64,000 nucleotides of DNA from Strongylocentrotus droebachiensis (GCA_035222895.1 JAVYIG010005332.1:62001-126000), one strand, 5' to 3'; positions 1 to 15,045 are shown, numbered from the stretch's first letter. Numbers and translations: made by a program. Notes: generated by a model from the letters alone, not told the origin.

Positions 1-1800
1 TGATTAATCAGCCTAATCACACATTTTTGTAATGAATATCTGGACAATTCTATGCAAATTTGTCGCCTATTTTACTCCAAAAGAGTTGTTAGGTCAGCAT
101 GCAAAATGTCTTTTGCCTTCCCAGATCAGACACATACACGCTGAAGTGCCCTCAGAATATGTGATTATTTTTCAGATTTTTATGCTCAAATGTGACGGAA
201 AAAAATATAAAAATCAAACAAACATTTGTAGAAAGTATCATTTATTCAGTGTATCTCATTCAAAATGCCAAAAAAAGAGGAAATATCACCACTGCCGGTA
301 AATATACAAACAACGTTAACCCATATCTGAAAATTGCAATGGGTATCCAACATTGTCCCGAATGTGTGATGTAGGTTGTTCATATTGTGACGTCATCGTT
401 TCGCATGTAAAATAACGCCGTCAATTCACTTAGTGAGTGGGTTCAGGAAAGGGTAACAAAATTGCATTTAATTTATTCCTCACAACAGTGAGGGCTTCAA
501 AAGTACTTTGCTCATTTTGTTAATGTTCTCAGCAATCTGTAGAGGTGTAATTTGCCCATTTTCCACATTTCAATGAACCATCTCTTTAAAGCACAACGTC
601 TGTACAAACTGCATACAGCAGAAAAGAGACATACTCCTTAAGATGTAATCATGATTTTTGTTTTGTAATACCTGTGATGGTAAGTGAATAAGTTTCTGAC
701 TAATTTATGCGCTTCCTTAATTCTGCCTAGCAGAATATAAATTCAATAATTGTTAAAAAGTTAGATAAATGGCCTAGCTCTTGATTTAATGTTGACTCTC
801 ATAACAAAATATTTATATCCATGGATGAAAAGGAATAGCGAGACATACATGTGCATACATTATGCTTGGTTGAAGTCAACAGTTATGAAAAACACTCATA
901 ATTCAAAATAATGACAATAGTTTTCTAGATGGGACTATAGAATGTGCACTTTTCATCAACATGTGACAACTGTCAAAAGAGCTTGAAAAGTGTAATACTT
1001 CTCTCAAAGTGCCATCTGCCAGTTACTTAACGACTCTGACTTTGACATAAGGATCCATAAATCTCAATGAAGCATGGAAATTTTCTCTTGTTTTTATACT
1101 TTCTAGGCATTTAAATCGTCCCAAGAATGCTTTACGACACCCACCTCTGTTGTTTTACGATCAATTGAAATAAATGTTTGCAAATGTTGTGTAAGGGTCT
1201 ACATATCATTTTTTGCACAATGTTAATCTCGAGAATGATCAGGAATGCCTTCATATGAACAAGCCAATCCTAACACTTTCCCAGTGACTACATATGTACA
1301 ACCCAATCATTTACAAGAATTCAAAATATCTTTCTACTTTCTGCTTTGATACACTTTTGAGTACTTTAATTCTATCTTGTAAAAGAAAAGTGCTTTACTT
1401 AACTCACAGGGTACATGTCAAGTACAGGGTGTGCAAATATTTGATCTCCACTAGTCTCATATTACGAGAGCAAACAAGACTCATTTCAAACACCATACTG
1501 GTTATTTTCATCTCCTTGGCTATGTATACATGTCAGTGTAGAAAATGTGCAAGAGATTGATTTATAAAGGTTCAAAATGAGAACAGGGTACACATTAGTT
1601 TTAAGAACTGAGTTCTTGATGTGGAATATGAATTATGATTGTGAAGGAATTTGGAATACATGTGGATTTAGTTTTAGAAATGAGGGGTATATTACCTGAA
1701 GGATACATTTGAAAGTAATGGTATAGCTCCACTGTATGGCATTTAAGACGAATGAAGGCTTTGGATATTAAGGGATTATATAACATTATTTTTCTTATAT

Positions 1801-1843
<43 letters not shown>

Positions 1844-1938
1844 GGCAAATTAATGAAAGTTTCAATATCATTCCCAAAATGTTTAGGTTCATACAAGAGT
1901 AATTTACAATAAAATATACAAGAACAAAAAATACTTAC
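1..1938. other. Noncoding sequence, probable CFAP410 intron 2
   Basis: AT-rich sequence with no open frame that resembles a protein. It contains an (AT)n microsatellite at about 1805-1840. I looked on the minus strand for the leucine-rich-repeat exons that should follow the microexon at 1939-1957 and did not find them. Confidence 0.6.
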
Positions 1939-1957
1939 ATCTGTAAGACCTCCACCC
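1939..1957 (-). CDS. CFAP410: CFAP410 (C21orf2) microexon 2, 19 nt
   Basis: Seen: on the minus strand a pyrimidine-rich acceptor (ttctcctatctgcag) is followed by 19 nt and then a strong donor (gtaagtattt). Joined to the exon at 33807-33886, which ends in phase 2 with TG, it completes Trp and adds GGGLTD, returning to phase 0. Known: vertebrate CFAP410 continues from its KLNCW motif into a G-x-x-L-T-D sequence at the start of the first leucine-rich repeat, so the match is in the right frame and place. Inferred: this is the second coding exon, after an intron of about 31.8 kb. The next exon should encode the first LRRs; I saw none between 1 and 1938, so it probably lies beyond the window. The exon is too short to prove by itself; the evidence is the combination of two good splice sites, the phase and the conserved residues. 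Confidence 0.72.
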
Positions 1958-4900
1958 CTGCAGATAGGAGAAACAAAATGGGAGAAAAGGAAAAGACAAT
2001 TAAGTCAATGTTAACAAATGTTTACTGTAAAAGTTGAATTACATGTAAAATAAAACAAAAAAGAGTAAAATTTGACCCAGACGTGTATGCTAATACCTGA
2101 AAAGTATTCTTTATGAAAAGAAAAAAACCCAACATACTTTCTTTCACATACAAGAAACAAGAAAGTGTTCCAAGCTTCTATATGATACAACAGTAAGAAG
2201 AGTCTCCCCAGTCTCAATAATATGAATATATTGTAACATTAAATTGTAAAAAGAATTCTTCACTTCGTATTTCACAGCATCTTACAACATAATTTCTTTT
2301 GACACAAGACATGTGAACTATAACTCCCAAATGATTGAGGCTCTGATCACTATCAAACCACTGTTAATACTGTTGGTTCAAAGGTCATGTATGGAAAAAG
2401 AAGGAGTTTAATATTACTATTATGGTGAATAGGCCATACTTTTGGGCCTCCTTTGAAGTTGTTGAGTAGCTTTGAACTCAGATATCCATCATTTTCTTTT
2501 CTTTTGTGCATGTAATGTCACACCTTTCATATGTTAAAGATGTTACCGGTACTTTAATGTATATTGATGCTTGTAATGATTTATGGCGTGTTATACTTCG
2601 CTTTGTCAAAACCCAGAGAACATTGTTCGCGCCTCCTATAGCTCAGAAAACATTGTTCCTGGACTAATCCAGAAAATATTCCTCATGTCACATCATTCAT
2701 CACACCAGCCATTGTGTTGCTGTAGAACTTGGAACAGTATTTTTCTTAAATGCTACTATTTAAAACTCATGATATTCTGGTTGAATTCATAAGACCATTC
2801 TGCCAGTTTTCCAAAAGAATTGTAAATGTCTTTGAATTCTCTCTCACTGTTCTCTGTTGTTGTTGTTTTGTGTTATTGTTGTTGTTGTTGTTGTTTTAGG
2901 GGGAAGGAGCTCCTACATATATATAAACACATCTTTGTCATGCTAGTGGACTTCATGGTAGGTAAATGGAGAAAAAGATTGTCAAAATGTTTCCAATGCA
3001 CACAGATGCATGTGCCTATCGATCGATCGTGAGACTACTATATCTCCCAACCCAATCATAAGCCTGAAGATTCTAACGGTGTCACAGTCGTATTACTGGC
3101 TGAGGGGGCTGAAATAGAGGCCAATCAGGGCTGTATCATAGAGAGAAACTTTCTGCAATAACAGCCTCAAGGCTTTGGCAATTTAATTTCAGGGAGGATA
3201 GCTGTAAGTGAAGAAGACTCTAAGGGTTTGATTGGGCAGGCTTAATTAAAGAGAGAAGGGAGGTGGGATTTACGGGCATAGGATAAATGTGCTAACGGTG
3301 TTCACACTGGGCAATAGCTTTCAGAAATATATAAACATGGCAAATTTAATAATACAGTATATTCAAAGCGATGGGAACCTTTTAATCTCATGTTGCTCAA
3401 AAGTAAGCAGTCTACTATCTGTCCCATTTTCTTGCTTGAGTTTTCAAATCCATGTCAGTAGGCTTACGCTTATGTAGACTGTTACAAGTCAACATGATGT
3501 TTACCAGCATAATTTATAAATTCAAATACATCTATTCAATAAATACAATGGGTTTGTACTGTTTCAGAATGTATTCTTGAACTTTTGAGAATGAAGCTTT
3601 CTGGGAGATTAACAATAAGATAATATGAACGGCTTTGTGTATGTGTGATGAGGTGTGTACGTGTGAACTACCCACTTACAGAACCAATGGGCCATGCATG
3701 CACGCACTCTTTACACCCTGGGAATCCCATTGAGAATGTGTTGTTTTGATATTTGATGGTAATCAAGGATTCTTCATCATCACTTGGTCACGTTGAGCTA
3801 GCATCATCAGAGAGGGGTAACAGCTCTCTGGGATCATTATTACACATGTACTAAGGCCTATTCAGATGAAGAAAAAAAATCAAGCTATGAGTGAATGAAT
3901 GGCACAAGAAAGAGTTGTGGAGGTAAACAAGGATACATCTGGGTGCATGTATGTTCACAGGCCAGAACATCACTTGCAATTTGTGTGTTACAGTATATAT
4001 GCATGTTATATATCCTGTTTTTTTAAAATATTTTTTTACATTATTAACAGATTATATTCGGTGTGCGCTTGACTTACTGTGACTAGTGAATATGCAACTA
4101 GCGATAGAAAAATGGAGAACTCACAATAATATCAAAATTTCTGATCCACAACAATAAAATCTTAACAGAAAGGCAAAAATATTCGGAATTACCAGGGTAG
4201 CTCTGGATTCTCAAAAGTAGCTGACAAATAGTCAATAGCCAACTGATGGATGGATTGTCAACAAAAAATTAAATTATCAAAAAGATAAAAAGTTAGCAAA
4301 AGAAATAGATACCATGTTCTATGAAGTCGTATCCCTACAGGCAAAAAGTAGTACAGCATGCCGATCAATAACTCTTGAATAATCTTGTTTCACTTGGCAT
4401 TATGAAACAGTGTCATTGGAATAATGAGGTAAATGTAGAGGGTTCCTCTTCACAGACATTTCTTAGATTAGAGTACATCTTTCTCAAACATATGATATAT
4501 TCCCTTTTTTTCTTTAAATAATCTTTTTTTGGTAGTAGTATTGAAGTAGAGGCATTTTTGTAATATCAATGAAAATTCTGTTATTCATCAACTCTCAAAT
4601 CACCTCATTTGACAAGTCTTTCATTTACCATTTTCTTACAATGAAATTATCTTTGATCTTCTACTTCATATTCCATGTACCTGTACATGTAGGTCTACCA
4701 CGGATATGTTTCCATGGGTCCACTACCTCACATGTAGTCCACACCTGAGCCAGGCCTGCACTATATGGGTTATCGGGCATGAAATAAAAAAAGATCAGTA
4801 GTGAAAGAATTTCTAACAGGTCAAGTTACAATCTCCTGCCTAGATCGGCCTTACAGTCGGAATTCCATCCAAATCTAGCAGAAATCTTGGCGGATTGTCT

Positions 4901-7214
4901 TTTGCTAATGACCCATGGACAGGGTCTATGAACTTGATGTAGGTCTACCTCACCAACCAGAGGAAAACCCTTCCAGGGCATGTTAATGGCTGTGGAATTC
5001 ATGCTGGCATTCTTGGTCTGATATCAAAGACACAATTGGTGATTTTACTAACAATATTCACATATCTACGCTTTTGGACAGGTATATTATTTATCAAATT
5101 TTTCAATTTGTCAAAAGTTATGTTGGCAAATTTTCATTCATGTTAGAGGAAACTTGATTTGTATATTTGTAAATCTAACAACGAACATGTAAAATTTCGT
5201 TAAATTATAATAATAACAATAATAATAATTATAAAGTGCTTACAAATATATGCACTCCTAGAGTACAACAAGATTTGTGAACCATTATGCATCTCTTTCT
5301 ATGTCACCATCCTGACCAAGAGCAAGGGACTTTGTATCCATGGTTACTGCTGGGTCTTCAAGTTGAAGACTACGAGTGAGCGGGAAGGCGAGGGGGGTCT
5401 TAGGTTAGGAGGGTCCGAGAGAAGCAAAGCCAATGGGGGTCACAGTGTAAACCTGGCTGAAGCCTTGACCTTAGCTGACATTGCAGGTGCCTCAGGGTTT
5501 AAGATCATACTCCAGTTGGACTCTACCAAGTGGTTGCTCTGTACATATAGTATGGTTGTTTCAGTTATGTTATGCCCTTGAACATGTACTTCACTTACAA
5601 AAGCTACTACTAGAGAATTATCTCAGCTCAGGAGAGTAGAAGTAGGCCTGTTAATCAATGTTAATAATGTAATACCAGAATAAATGGTTATTACAAGAGT
5701 ATTGCCAGGTCTCTTGGCTACCATTTGTTTAAGAAGTAGGTCATCATGCCTTTTTCATATCATATAAAACTTTATATTTAGATTAATTTAACAGGAAAGC
5801 TCTTGACTTGGAACTAAAAGCCTTTAGGGAAATCATAAATCTATTCTAAACTTGGTAAATATTGTAATCATACAGAATGAAAATTGATTTGGAATGTATT
5901 TTTACCATGTGAACTGGGCCATTTAAATATAATCATAAGGTATGAGCACATCGACCCACCCATGCATACCTGACATCATCGCAGAGTATCTTGTTTCTAT
6001 CCCTCCTAGAGAAATACACCCTTCATTGCACAAGTGTCCCAACAAGGACCCATAAATCTGAAAAATAGGCCGGATTATAGTGAAATTGATATCTGGGGGA
6101 GAAATATTGGCATATTTCCATCCCGAGGAATCCATGAGAATTTTGTCAAGCCCCACCAAGATGCTATAAAGGTCACCATTCTGCACTATCCAAAATTTGT
6201 AGTCTATATCAGTGTGATATTTGCACAAAAAGTAAACAGAGGAGCACTACAGAGCTAAAACAATTTCAGCTTGTCAAAGAATACATATATGCAAGTACAT
6301 GAGTGAAGTACAATACATGCATCTCAAGCAATCATTCTCAAATTGAGTTCTGAGAGAGGAACCGCAAATTGTTTTGGCCTTTCCCTCCACGACATTTATC
6401 CATCAAAGTGCCTGGAATATTGGCTGTGTTTTGAAAATCCATTTGTCTATTGCCAGGTTCTAATATTGTGCGTACATAATGAAGGGTGTTTTTGTCAGGC
6501 ATACAGAATTTACATCGTAAGCGGATCACAAAATAAGTGAGCAGAATATGAGGAAGAAGCAATTCAATTGGCAATGACATTTATACTGCATTACCAAATA
6601 AAAGTTCAAGGCTATTTCAAACTTTTGATATGTAAACAATGTATGCACTTCTCAGAATTTCAGTTAGTTGATATCATTACATGGTTCAACATGCCCAAGT
6701 TTCTCTTACAAAGTTGATAATGTAGTAGATCCATAGTGAGACTAGCTGGTTTATTTTTTGATATTTATTATTAAGTTACAAACATGAAAATGTGTGGTCA
6801 TTTATATGGTTATGTACTGCCATGTTTTTTAAAGTACTCCTATGTATTATGAAAATACACAAAGAAATTCAAATAAATAATCTAAATATGTGTTTTAAAG
6901 CCATATACTATGTGCTAATGATAATCACTGTGCCTAAACCTTTATAATTCATCATTTCAAACAGTGTAGTTAAGAACAGATACCGGAGAAGACTTTAGAA
7001 TTGTTGAATGGACCTTTAAGAAAACCACAAGACCACAGTAACCACCAACAAGATATGTGATCTATAATGCAGTTAAGACAAGTGCTTATCTTTAAGGGGA
7101 TACTATAAAACCTCTGAAATGCATGCAAATGTACATTCCTATATTGCTGGTGTGTTTTATCTGAGGCTTTATGGTCCCTAACAGAACTAAATCTACTGAC
7201 ATCCAGAAAGGCAT
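1958..7214. other. Noncoding sequence inside the inferred CFAP410 intron 1
   Basis: No convincing exon. There is a (GTT)n-rich tract at about 2854-2896. A less AT-rich, non-repetitive stretch at about 3060-3290 contains several homeodomain-like TAAT cores and a CCAAT core. The region 5923-6228 is open on both strands, but neither translation resembles a known family. Confidence 0.5.
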
Positions 7215-7588
7215 TAAAGGTAAAGACCAGTATTGGCAACGCCCCAATTTCAAAAAATGAAATGGAAGCTCTCATTACCAATCATGTGAAAGAATATGTT
7301 TTGACTAATACATGATGATAAAAAATTTGCCGGGAAACCGCCTACTAATTCATATATTTGGTAAATTTATTTCTCTCATGGTCTGGTGAGAGAGATAGGG
7401 TAGTCCCATATACATCTTTCTGTGTATAGTGCTTGTAACTTTACGAAGAATGAGCCAAATTTCTTATCATTTTGATGATTCCAGAACCTTGCAGATGCTA
7501 GATGCTAGATGATCGACCTTTTCTTATCGATTCCACAACGTTTCTTTCACAATGCAATCGCATGACCATTACTGGTCTTTACCTTTAA
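7215..7588. mobile_element. MITE with 25-bp inverted ends and TTAA flanks
   Basis: Seen: TTAA at 7215-7218 is followed by AGGTAAAGACCAGTATTGG, and the mirror of this sequence (one mismatch) ends at 7584 before TTAA at 7585-7588. The 366-bp interior has no coding potential. Inferred: a non-autonomous DNA transposon that duplicated a TTAA target. TTAA is typical of piggyBac, but the terminal bases are not the usual piggyBac CCY, so the superfamily is left open. Confidence 0.68.
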
Positions 7589-8343
7589 TGTTTATCCTTT
7601 TACATAGAGTTAATTCCTTCTGGCTCTCAAAAGATGAAATGACTTGCCTACATCTTGCACTACATACATACTTAATCGGTTATGTAGTTGGCTTAGAATT
7701 AAGAAATGTGAAGACTCTTTTCATATCTTTATTGATGACCATTCCCATGACTTAATGGGCAATTGCAATTTATGTGTAATTTCAATTGATCCTCATTAGA
7801 AGGACATTTGAGACAGCATCTTTTATCAAAAATCATTAAATGTTGTATTTTTAAAAAGTAACCTTCCAATATTGATTTAATAAATTTCACATTTAAATAA
7901 AAGACTTTCAATTCAATTCCCAATCAACATTAATTCTCAGAAGACTCCATATTAGCCTTAAGTGGACAGCCATTGTGAGATGTAACCTTTCACATTGACG
8001 TGTTATCAACAAGTCTTCCCATCTCCACCATGGTCTTTGAATAACAAATGCCTTGTTGGGTCTGGCCAACAGCATGAAAGCCACCTCATCAATTGTTCCT
8101 GAAAGATTAGAGGATATTTGGTCTGCAGAGACCATAGTGAGAGTGATTTTAACAATTGGCTGGAGGATTTCAATCGTCTTAACATTCTTAGTGCCTGATT
8201 GACCTATTTACTCCCTCAAACTACGGTCCAGTCGCTAATGAATAGTTTTATGGAAAGGAGGTTGACTGATGCACCACAAACTAAATAAGACAGGGTGGGA
8301 CTATACAATGCCACAGTTTCTAACGGAGCTGATTTGTATACAT

Positions 8344-8345
<2 letters not shown>

Positions 8346-8380
<35 letters not shown>
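8346..8380. repeat. (GA)n microsatellite
   Basis: An uninterrupted GA dinucleotide run of about 35 bp, followed by 100 bp of degenerate GA-rich sequence. Confidence 0.95.
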
Positions 8381-8383
<3 letters not shown>

Positions 8384-11300
8384 GAGATGGAGAGAGAAAG
8401 AGATAGACAGACAAAAACGGAGAAAGACAGAATAAGGAACATAATAAGGAACATTGGAGAAAGAGGTTGGAGAATAGAAAGAGATTTATAGATTAATATA
8501 AAGGAGACGAGGGAATAAATTAAGGACATACCTTCTTTTGTACCTATTCATCTTCAGCTAAACTGAACCCCATGAGGATAACAGTAATCCATCCATGGAT
8601 CATTTGATTGATATGAGCCTACTATGTGGTTAGAAAAGAACTTTAAATGTCAATTACTGCAATGGAATCAATAATTTGCTTGATCGTTTGTTCATTTCCT
8701 GCTACCATCAATGTGTCACAGTCGGGATGATTTACTCTTCTTCTCCGACCAAAGAAATGATCCAAATTATTGCTCATAATTCAAACCATAATGGGAAAGC
8801 CAAGGAATAATCAATTTCTGACTGCTTCTAAGTTCTATGGAAAGGTGGTTTCAATTAACGAGGCTATTTTGGAGGAAGAAGGAGAAAAGGATGTTTATTT
8901 GAAGGATATGCCCTATCAATTTTCTGGTATATGAGCAGAAATACATTTCATTGTATTTTAAGAAGCAAGAAGGAATTTATATTACAATTTTAAATTTAAA
9001 AACATCATACAAAAATAAACAAGAACCTTTGCCAATATCCTTTAAACAAAATGCTTTTAAAAATCAGCATGCATGAAAAGAGAACTAAAGAGATAAATGT
9101 CAGAGAAGTTCAGAGTCATTTGCTAGCTTCATACTCATAGAAATTTGTATCCATTTGTACACCCTGTGCCTGACTGCACCCCATTAAACAATGTCCACAT
9201 AACAAATAGACCTACAGCCCCATGCACAATTTATAACACTTAACCATACACCATAATAAAGCACTAGCCGTTTTCAAATAGACGTTTGGCCTAAATCCCT
9301 GTAGCAATTACAAAACAAAAACCACCTTGCAAGAATATTTCTCAACTTTCATGTTGCGAAGAAAAGTGGAGGCAATTTATTTTCCTCCCATGCCCTGGGA
9401 AAGGTCCTTGTAGAATACAATAGGTTCTCCCATTACTCACGCATGGGACCGCTGTAAATGACCGTATCTCAAAGGGCTGCAAAGAAAACATCCCATAGAT
9501 ATGAGAAATAGACACTACATGGTTGAAAGTAAGAAGGGAAAAGCAATTTCTTCCTCTCATACATGACTGACAGAGTGTGAAATTTAGCTATGGAGAGACA
9601 TGCATCCCTACGAGGAATGGACTGGATGGGGTACCTACTTGGGTACTAACCAGATGAAATGCCATTATCATCACCCTCGGACAAGTCGATATGGCTTTCA
9701 AATCAACAGTATGAAAGTAACAAGTTATTCTGCAAGATGTCCGTACTCGAGTTCATTTCAGATCTTTTTATTGTATCATTCTGAACAGATGTAGGTGTAC
9801 GTGTAAGTCATGTATCATTGATTGAATCAAATAAAATGGAATTCTTTCTACGGTATTTTCTGTCAAGGAAATAATTTGAAGAGTAGGACCTACACTGTAC
9901 CTACTGTACTAAGGTCTACTAGAAACCTCCTGACATTCATGATAGCAAAAGCATCCCATTTCTATCATTTTTTTTCTCAATGTGTTACATATTAGTAATC
10001 ATTTTACCCCCCCAAAAAAACAGGCAAACAAACAACAATAAAAAAGAAAAATAACACTAAAAAACATAACAAAAACATGTAAATGAACTCATTTTCTATG
10101 AGAACAAAGGCATAATAATTTGTACTGTACGCAAACAAAATGATAACTACTTGACATGCCTGTTATATTCAGCTTTTCAGGGAAGGCATGGTCCAGGCTT
10201 TTCCCTAACAAACCTGCACTTAATTAACCCCAGGGCACTAATCATACATAATCACCAGTCTACATGCAGTATTAATGAAGTTCATCTTGATGACATCATA
10301 TCGCGTGTAGTCATTAGAGATTAAAAATCAAGAATTGACATCATACAGGATAATGGGCCGAGGGTAATTATGTCTGATTATCTCATCAGCTAATATTTGT
10401 CTTACACACATTGGAACAATGCAATGACGTTTAAAGGGCCGATTCGTAATATGACACTGTATTATGTACAGGGTATGTATGCTTAAAGGTTCTATATTAT
10501 TAGTAGTTCACAAGAACCACCCCTTTAAAGTGTTGGGAGCCCCCAAAATTTGATGGCAAAATTTCACTTAAAATAATGTGAAAGAGGGTGTCATTTAAGA
10601 CACATTTTATCAATAATTGTCTTCAAACACATTTTGGGGGGAGTTCTTTGCAGAAGTGTGTTGTAAATGACATCTTCTTTCACATTATGATACGATCACA
10701 CTTCTTAAAGATCAGTCATCAGCTATCTTCGGGTTCAAGAAGATCTTAAAAACACACCATAGTATTACCTACTTTCTGTTAACTTTATGATAATAAAAGT
10801 CACACTGCCAAACCGAGTCCAAACTGACCCCCCCCCCCCAAAAAAAAAAAAATATATATATATATAAAAAAATAATATTGACCATTCAGGGTGGCGTCAT
10901 ATTTTGCTTGGTCAAGTGTTGGTCTGGTGTCCGTTTGGTCGGTGTGACTAGGGTATTACAATTGACACATGTAGTGGATGAGCCTGGAAATTGGAATACA
11001 CATCTAGTTAATCATAGGTCATTCCAACGAGATGCATCCTTCCGCCTTTACTTCAATGATATCAGCTTTTCTGATAAAATGTTGCCCCAATCCACTGTAT
11101 AGCATTACTTGCCGAAGGGGGTTTGGTACTGATGAAAATGGCAGTGCCTAACAAAAGCATGAGATGGAGAGGGAAAGATAGAAATAATCCCTCAGGTGCA
11201 TTTCATCAAACTAATTGGATATGATGAAGATGCCAGGCAAGAAAGGAGTACACAGGGACATATTGGTGCTCTGAATTTTACATAGATCTAATACCTGGGC

Positions 11301-13356
11301 ATAGAAGGGTTAATAATTTTTCTCCAGGCCCTTCATCTCATATATAGAACGAGTTAACCTACAATACATGAACTTGAAAATTGAAGACGTTTCCTAATCC
11401 TCCAAAGTATACTTCTGAGCAGACTACCTCATCTCAATTTCTTCTCCCTCATGCATTTAAGTAGAAAGTCCATACTCCATCTAGAGTCAAATTCACATTA
11501 ACAGGCCTCTTTCACACATCCGCTTCAAGAAACAGTGCAGCATGAATAAAAACAATTTGCAAGTAAATGAAGGTACAAAACATGCTACTGTAACAACTGC
11601 GCCGCGATAATGTCCTTAACTATTACTCATCAAATTTCTACCTACAACACTGGACCGAAGTCACCAAACACTATATTAATCAGAACAGTTACTTAACCTA
11701 AACTAAAAACCCATTTGCAACCCTAACCCTATATATGTGACAAATAATACCTTAAGTATGTTACGCAGGAGCAAATGTCGGATCACCAGTAATGAAAGCA
11801 AAGGTAGGTGTGCAATGAAGGCTTCTTAGAAAGCTCAAACATATCTGGGTTTTAAGATCTAGAAATATCAAGCACACTTCTCATGTGTCATTTTATATAT
11901 TTCCCTGCAGCATTTTTTTTTCTTCATGGTGGTTAACTGCATCATGAGCAAACAAAGTTTACATTGGAAGAAAACATCATTTTGCCCTGAAGCCATGTAT
12001 GAAAGCTTCTATCCCTGGCAGGGCTGGTAAAGAATATCAAAGAGGAAATGTTTTTGAAAGAAGAGCCCCATAAATCGGTGATGTGTTTGAGTATACAACT
12101 GTCATAATGTAGATCGATCCCTGTCTTCAAACAGAAACATCCTACTTCAAAGCACCAAATCTAAGTCATGCAAACACAGCACGGCTCTCTGCAGGATGGA
12201 CTAAGGGTTTACTCAGTATGCCATTACCAGTATTTTTTTTTGATACAGAAAAAGTTTGAACATAGACAATTTCTAGGAATATGGAACTCCGTGTTGCCGG
12301 CCTCCTTCTTTTGCATAGAATTGTTAAAAACTTTCTTTCAGGAAGCATCTTGTTATCTTATAACAAAAACTTGATCATCTTAGTAAGTTTTTCATTCTCC
12401 TTACAGATATCTTGACTAGAATGCAGTGTTCGGTGATAGAGTTTTGCTTCAATGTAATTCCCCATAGCATGCATGCATGCATCTTTGAAATGATTGTCTA
12501 CAATCCTACAAGGTAATGTCTTGTACAATAACTATCAGAAGTATGATGAAAATGGGTAAATTGTCCACAGGCAATCCAACAGATGAGGATATCCATGGTA
12601 AGCAAATGGTCTCTGCTCTGATTACATTTTCAACACACATTAAAAAAAAGTTTAATTACATTACAGACAAAAAAAATCACTTTATTCTATTGAACATTCC
12701 ATGTTTAAAAACATGTATATAATAGCCTCCACTCAATTATGACCTAAATGAAAATATTCATACAATATATTGTGTAACCAAAACACAAACGAAAAACAAA
12801 TAGGGGAAAAAAGCTATATACCACCATGTTTCTGACTACACATGTTTCAACATTGTAATACTGGGTTCCCAAAATGGGCTAAGAATACACCCTAGTCAAA
12901 ACAACACATGAATAGTTTGAATACATTGATCTCTTGTTTCTTCACCATTTATTCTCATGACCCTAAATTCATGCCACATCTATACAAAGAGAACAAACAT
13001 GAAGAGGTGTGCTATCATATGAGAGTAGAGCTGCAGGCCTGGGTCTCTGTAAGCTTATCATGATATGCAAATGGCTAGGAATGAAGCGATTGATGAAGGA
13101 GAAGAAATATTCAGTCACTTGTCTGGTACCCCCTAAGGTGGACTTCCTTAACCTCTTTCACCTTCATGTAAGCAATGTGAAACATGGCTGCCTTACAGAA
13201 CGTTGTATGGAAATTTGGAATACATCCATATTTAAAGTCACTAATATTGGCAAAAACATATTTTTCGCAATTATCAAATAAACAGAGCAAACGTGCGGCT
13301 TATTGACATCTTGAAATTGCACATTCCGTGATCTGACATTTAGTCTGGCAACAGTT

Positions 13357-13453
13357 CGTTCCTATTTTCACGAAGTGACGGTAGTGAATAAAAATCACAT
13401 ACAATTTGTGTGCGGATTTTCCTCACTACCATCACTTCGTGAAAATAGGAACG
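13357..13453. repeat. Short hairpin element with 31-bp arms
   Basis: Arms 13357-13387 and 13423-13453 are inverted copies with one mismatch, separated by 35 nt. AGTT lies directly outside both ends and may be a target duplication. It overlaps the end of a 141-codon minus-strand frame (13340-13765), which is therefore partly repeat-derived. Confidence 0.75.
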
Positions 13454-14965
13454 AGTTGGTAAAGGTTGGTAACATACAATTTTTGGTAGTACTTCTACAA
13501 ATGGTGAGAAACTTGTGTTTGTGATGTTGTGTTTGGCAGGTGAAAAACGATGCAGGGAACAAAAACAAGTGTCACATTCATGCCTCGATTCATGCAGGCA
13601 TGTCAAACATTGCATTATGCTCTTGTCGACAGAGTCAAGTACATTGTTGATGTGCGTCACAATTGTTAAACCAATATGAATGCTCTTACAAACTCCACTT
13701 GACTGTGTACATACATGTATGCAATGTTTTTTAATAACAGCAAGCTTTTCCTTTCCACCTTTCATATATTTCTTAATCTACCAGGGAGAATGAAAAATGA
13801 CTGATTTCAATTTGAAGCAAATTTGAAGAAAAAAAGTACATAGTTCAAGGAAGGTAAGAAATATGTGACAGCTCTCCCCTTCCATTCTTCTATTTACAGG
13901 AATATACATTTTTGCTTGCGAGCAAATCAAATTGTTTTAAAAATTGCATGTAGGCTAATGTCTGCACTCATAATAAACCAAATCAAATAGACGTTCTTTT
14001 TTTACTTCAGTGATGTGTGTTTACCCTCAATTGAGTATTTGCATGAAATTAATTTCAGATTTTATCATCAACTGGTTCAAGTAATTATAATATGAGAATT
14101 CAAAATAACTACATTTCATGATTTAATTAATCATTCAGTGGAACTTAGAAATCTACTTTCTCCCAAAATTCAATTCTATAGCCTGCAATCCCACAATGTT
14201 AATACATTAAATAGGTGGCTTATTTCCTCATGAATGAAATATGACGATCATCCCAGTTCATGTGTGGGCAGAGCTTTGGATTTACTTGCGAAGGAACGAG
14301 ATGCCTAGCTCCCTCGCTTGCTGCACCTCTATACAAGCTTGAAGATTGGATGTAAGATGCGTACTGAGCTCCTGTCTCCATTCATTACCTTCAAGGTTAA
14401 CAAGGCCGAAAAATCCCCAGACACAAAAAACATGCGAGGATCCAGGCAGGTAGATGAAGGGAGATAAACAGGAGATGATACAGGAAGATGAAAGGGAGAG
14501 TGGGAGGAAAAGAGAGACGTAAACAACCTGGATGAACAGACACAGGCATACAAAAGAGGGTGATGACAGTATAAAGAGGAAGTACCCTAGGTGATTCGCC
14601 ACTTTGAAAATATATAAATTTCATCAATTTAAGAGACTGAGGGTCAGAGCAGAAATGATAGTGTAAATACACTAAGAAGTGAGAATCATGACTAATTTTA
14701 CCCCTTTATTTTCTGGCACTATAAACTAGCTAAATCAAAATATAACTCGTCCTTATGCATCTTTAATTTTTCTTTCGTATGTTTTCCTGCCAGAGTGTCA
14801 TATCAGTGTACGGTCATCTTATACAAGATGGGAGTTCCTGATGCCTCCTGGAATCCTTGTCAGCAAACAGTAATTGATAATGTGCGACAAGGTCTGGTCT
14901 CTGCGTTTCATTCACTGAAGAACATGTATATTACAGGATTAAATTAAAAAGCAATGGGTGAAGGG

Positions 14966-14993
14966 GAGGAGAGAGAGGGAGGAGAGAGAGAGA

Positions 14994-15045
<52 letters not shown>

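Noticed and set aside
5923..6258. Overlapping frames on both strands (101 and 74 codons)
   Set aside because: Neither product resembles a known family, and there are no supporting splice or start signals; probably an old repeat or chance.
12466..12482. GCATGCATGCATGCATC palindromic run
   Set aside because: It is a short simple repeat without associated features; not evidence of a regulatory site.
13340..13765. 141-codon minus-strand frame
   Set aside because: No recognisable domain or splice context, and its 3' part overlaps a hairpin repeat; a chance frame is likely.
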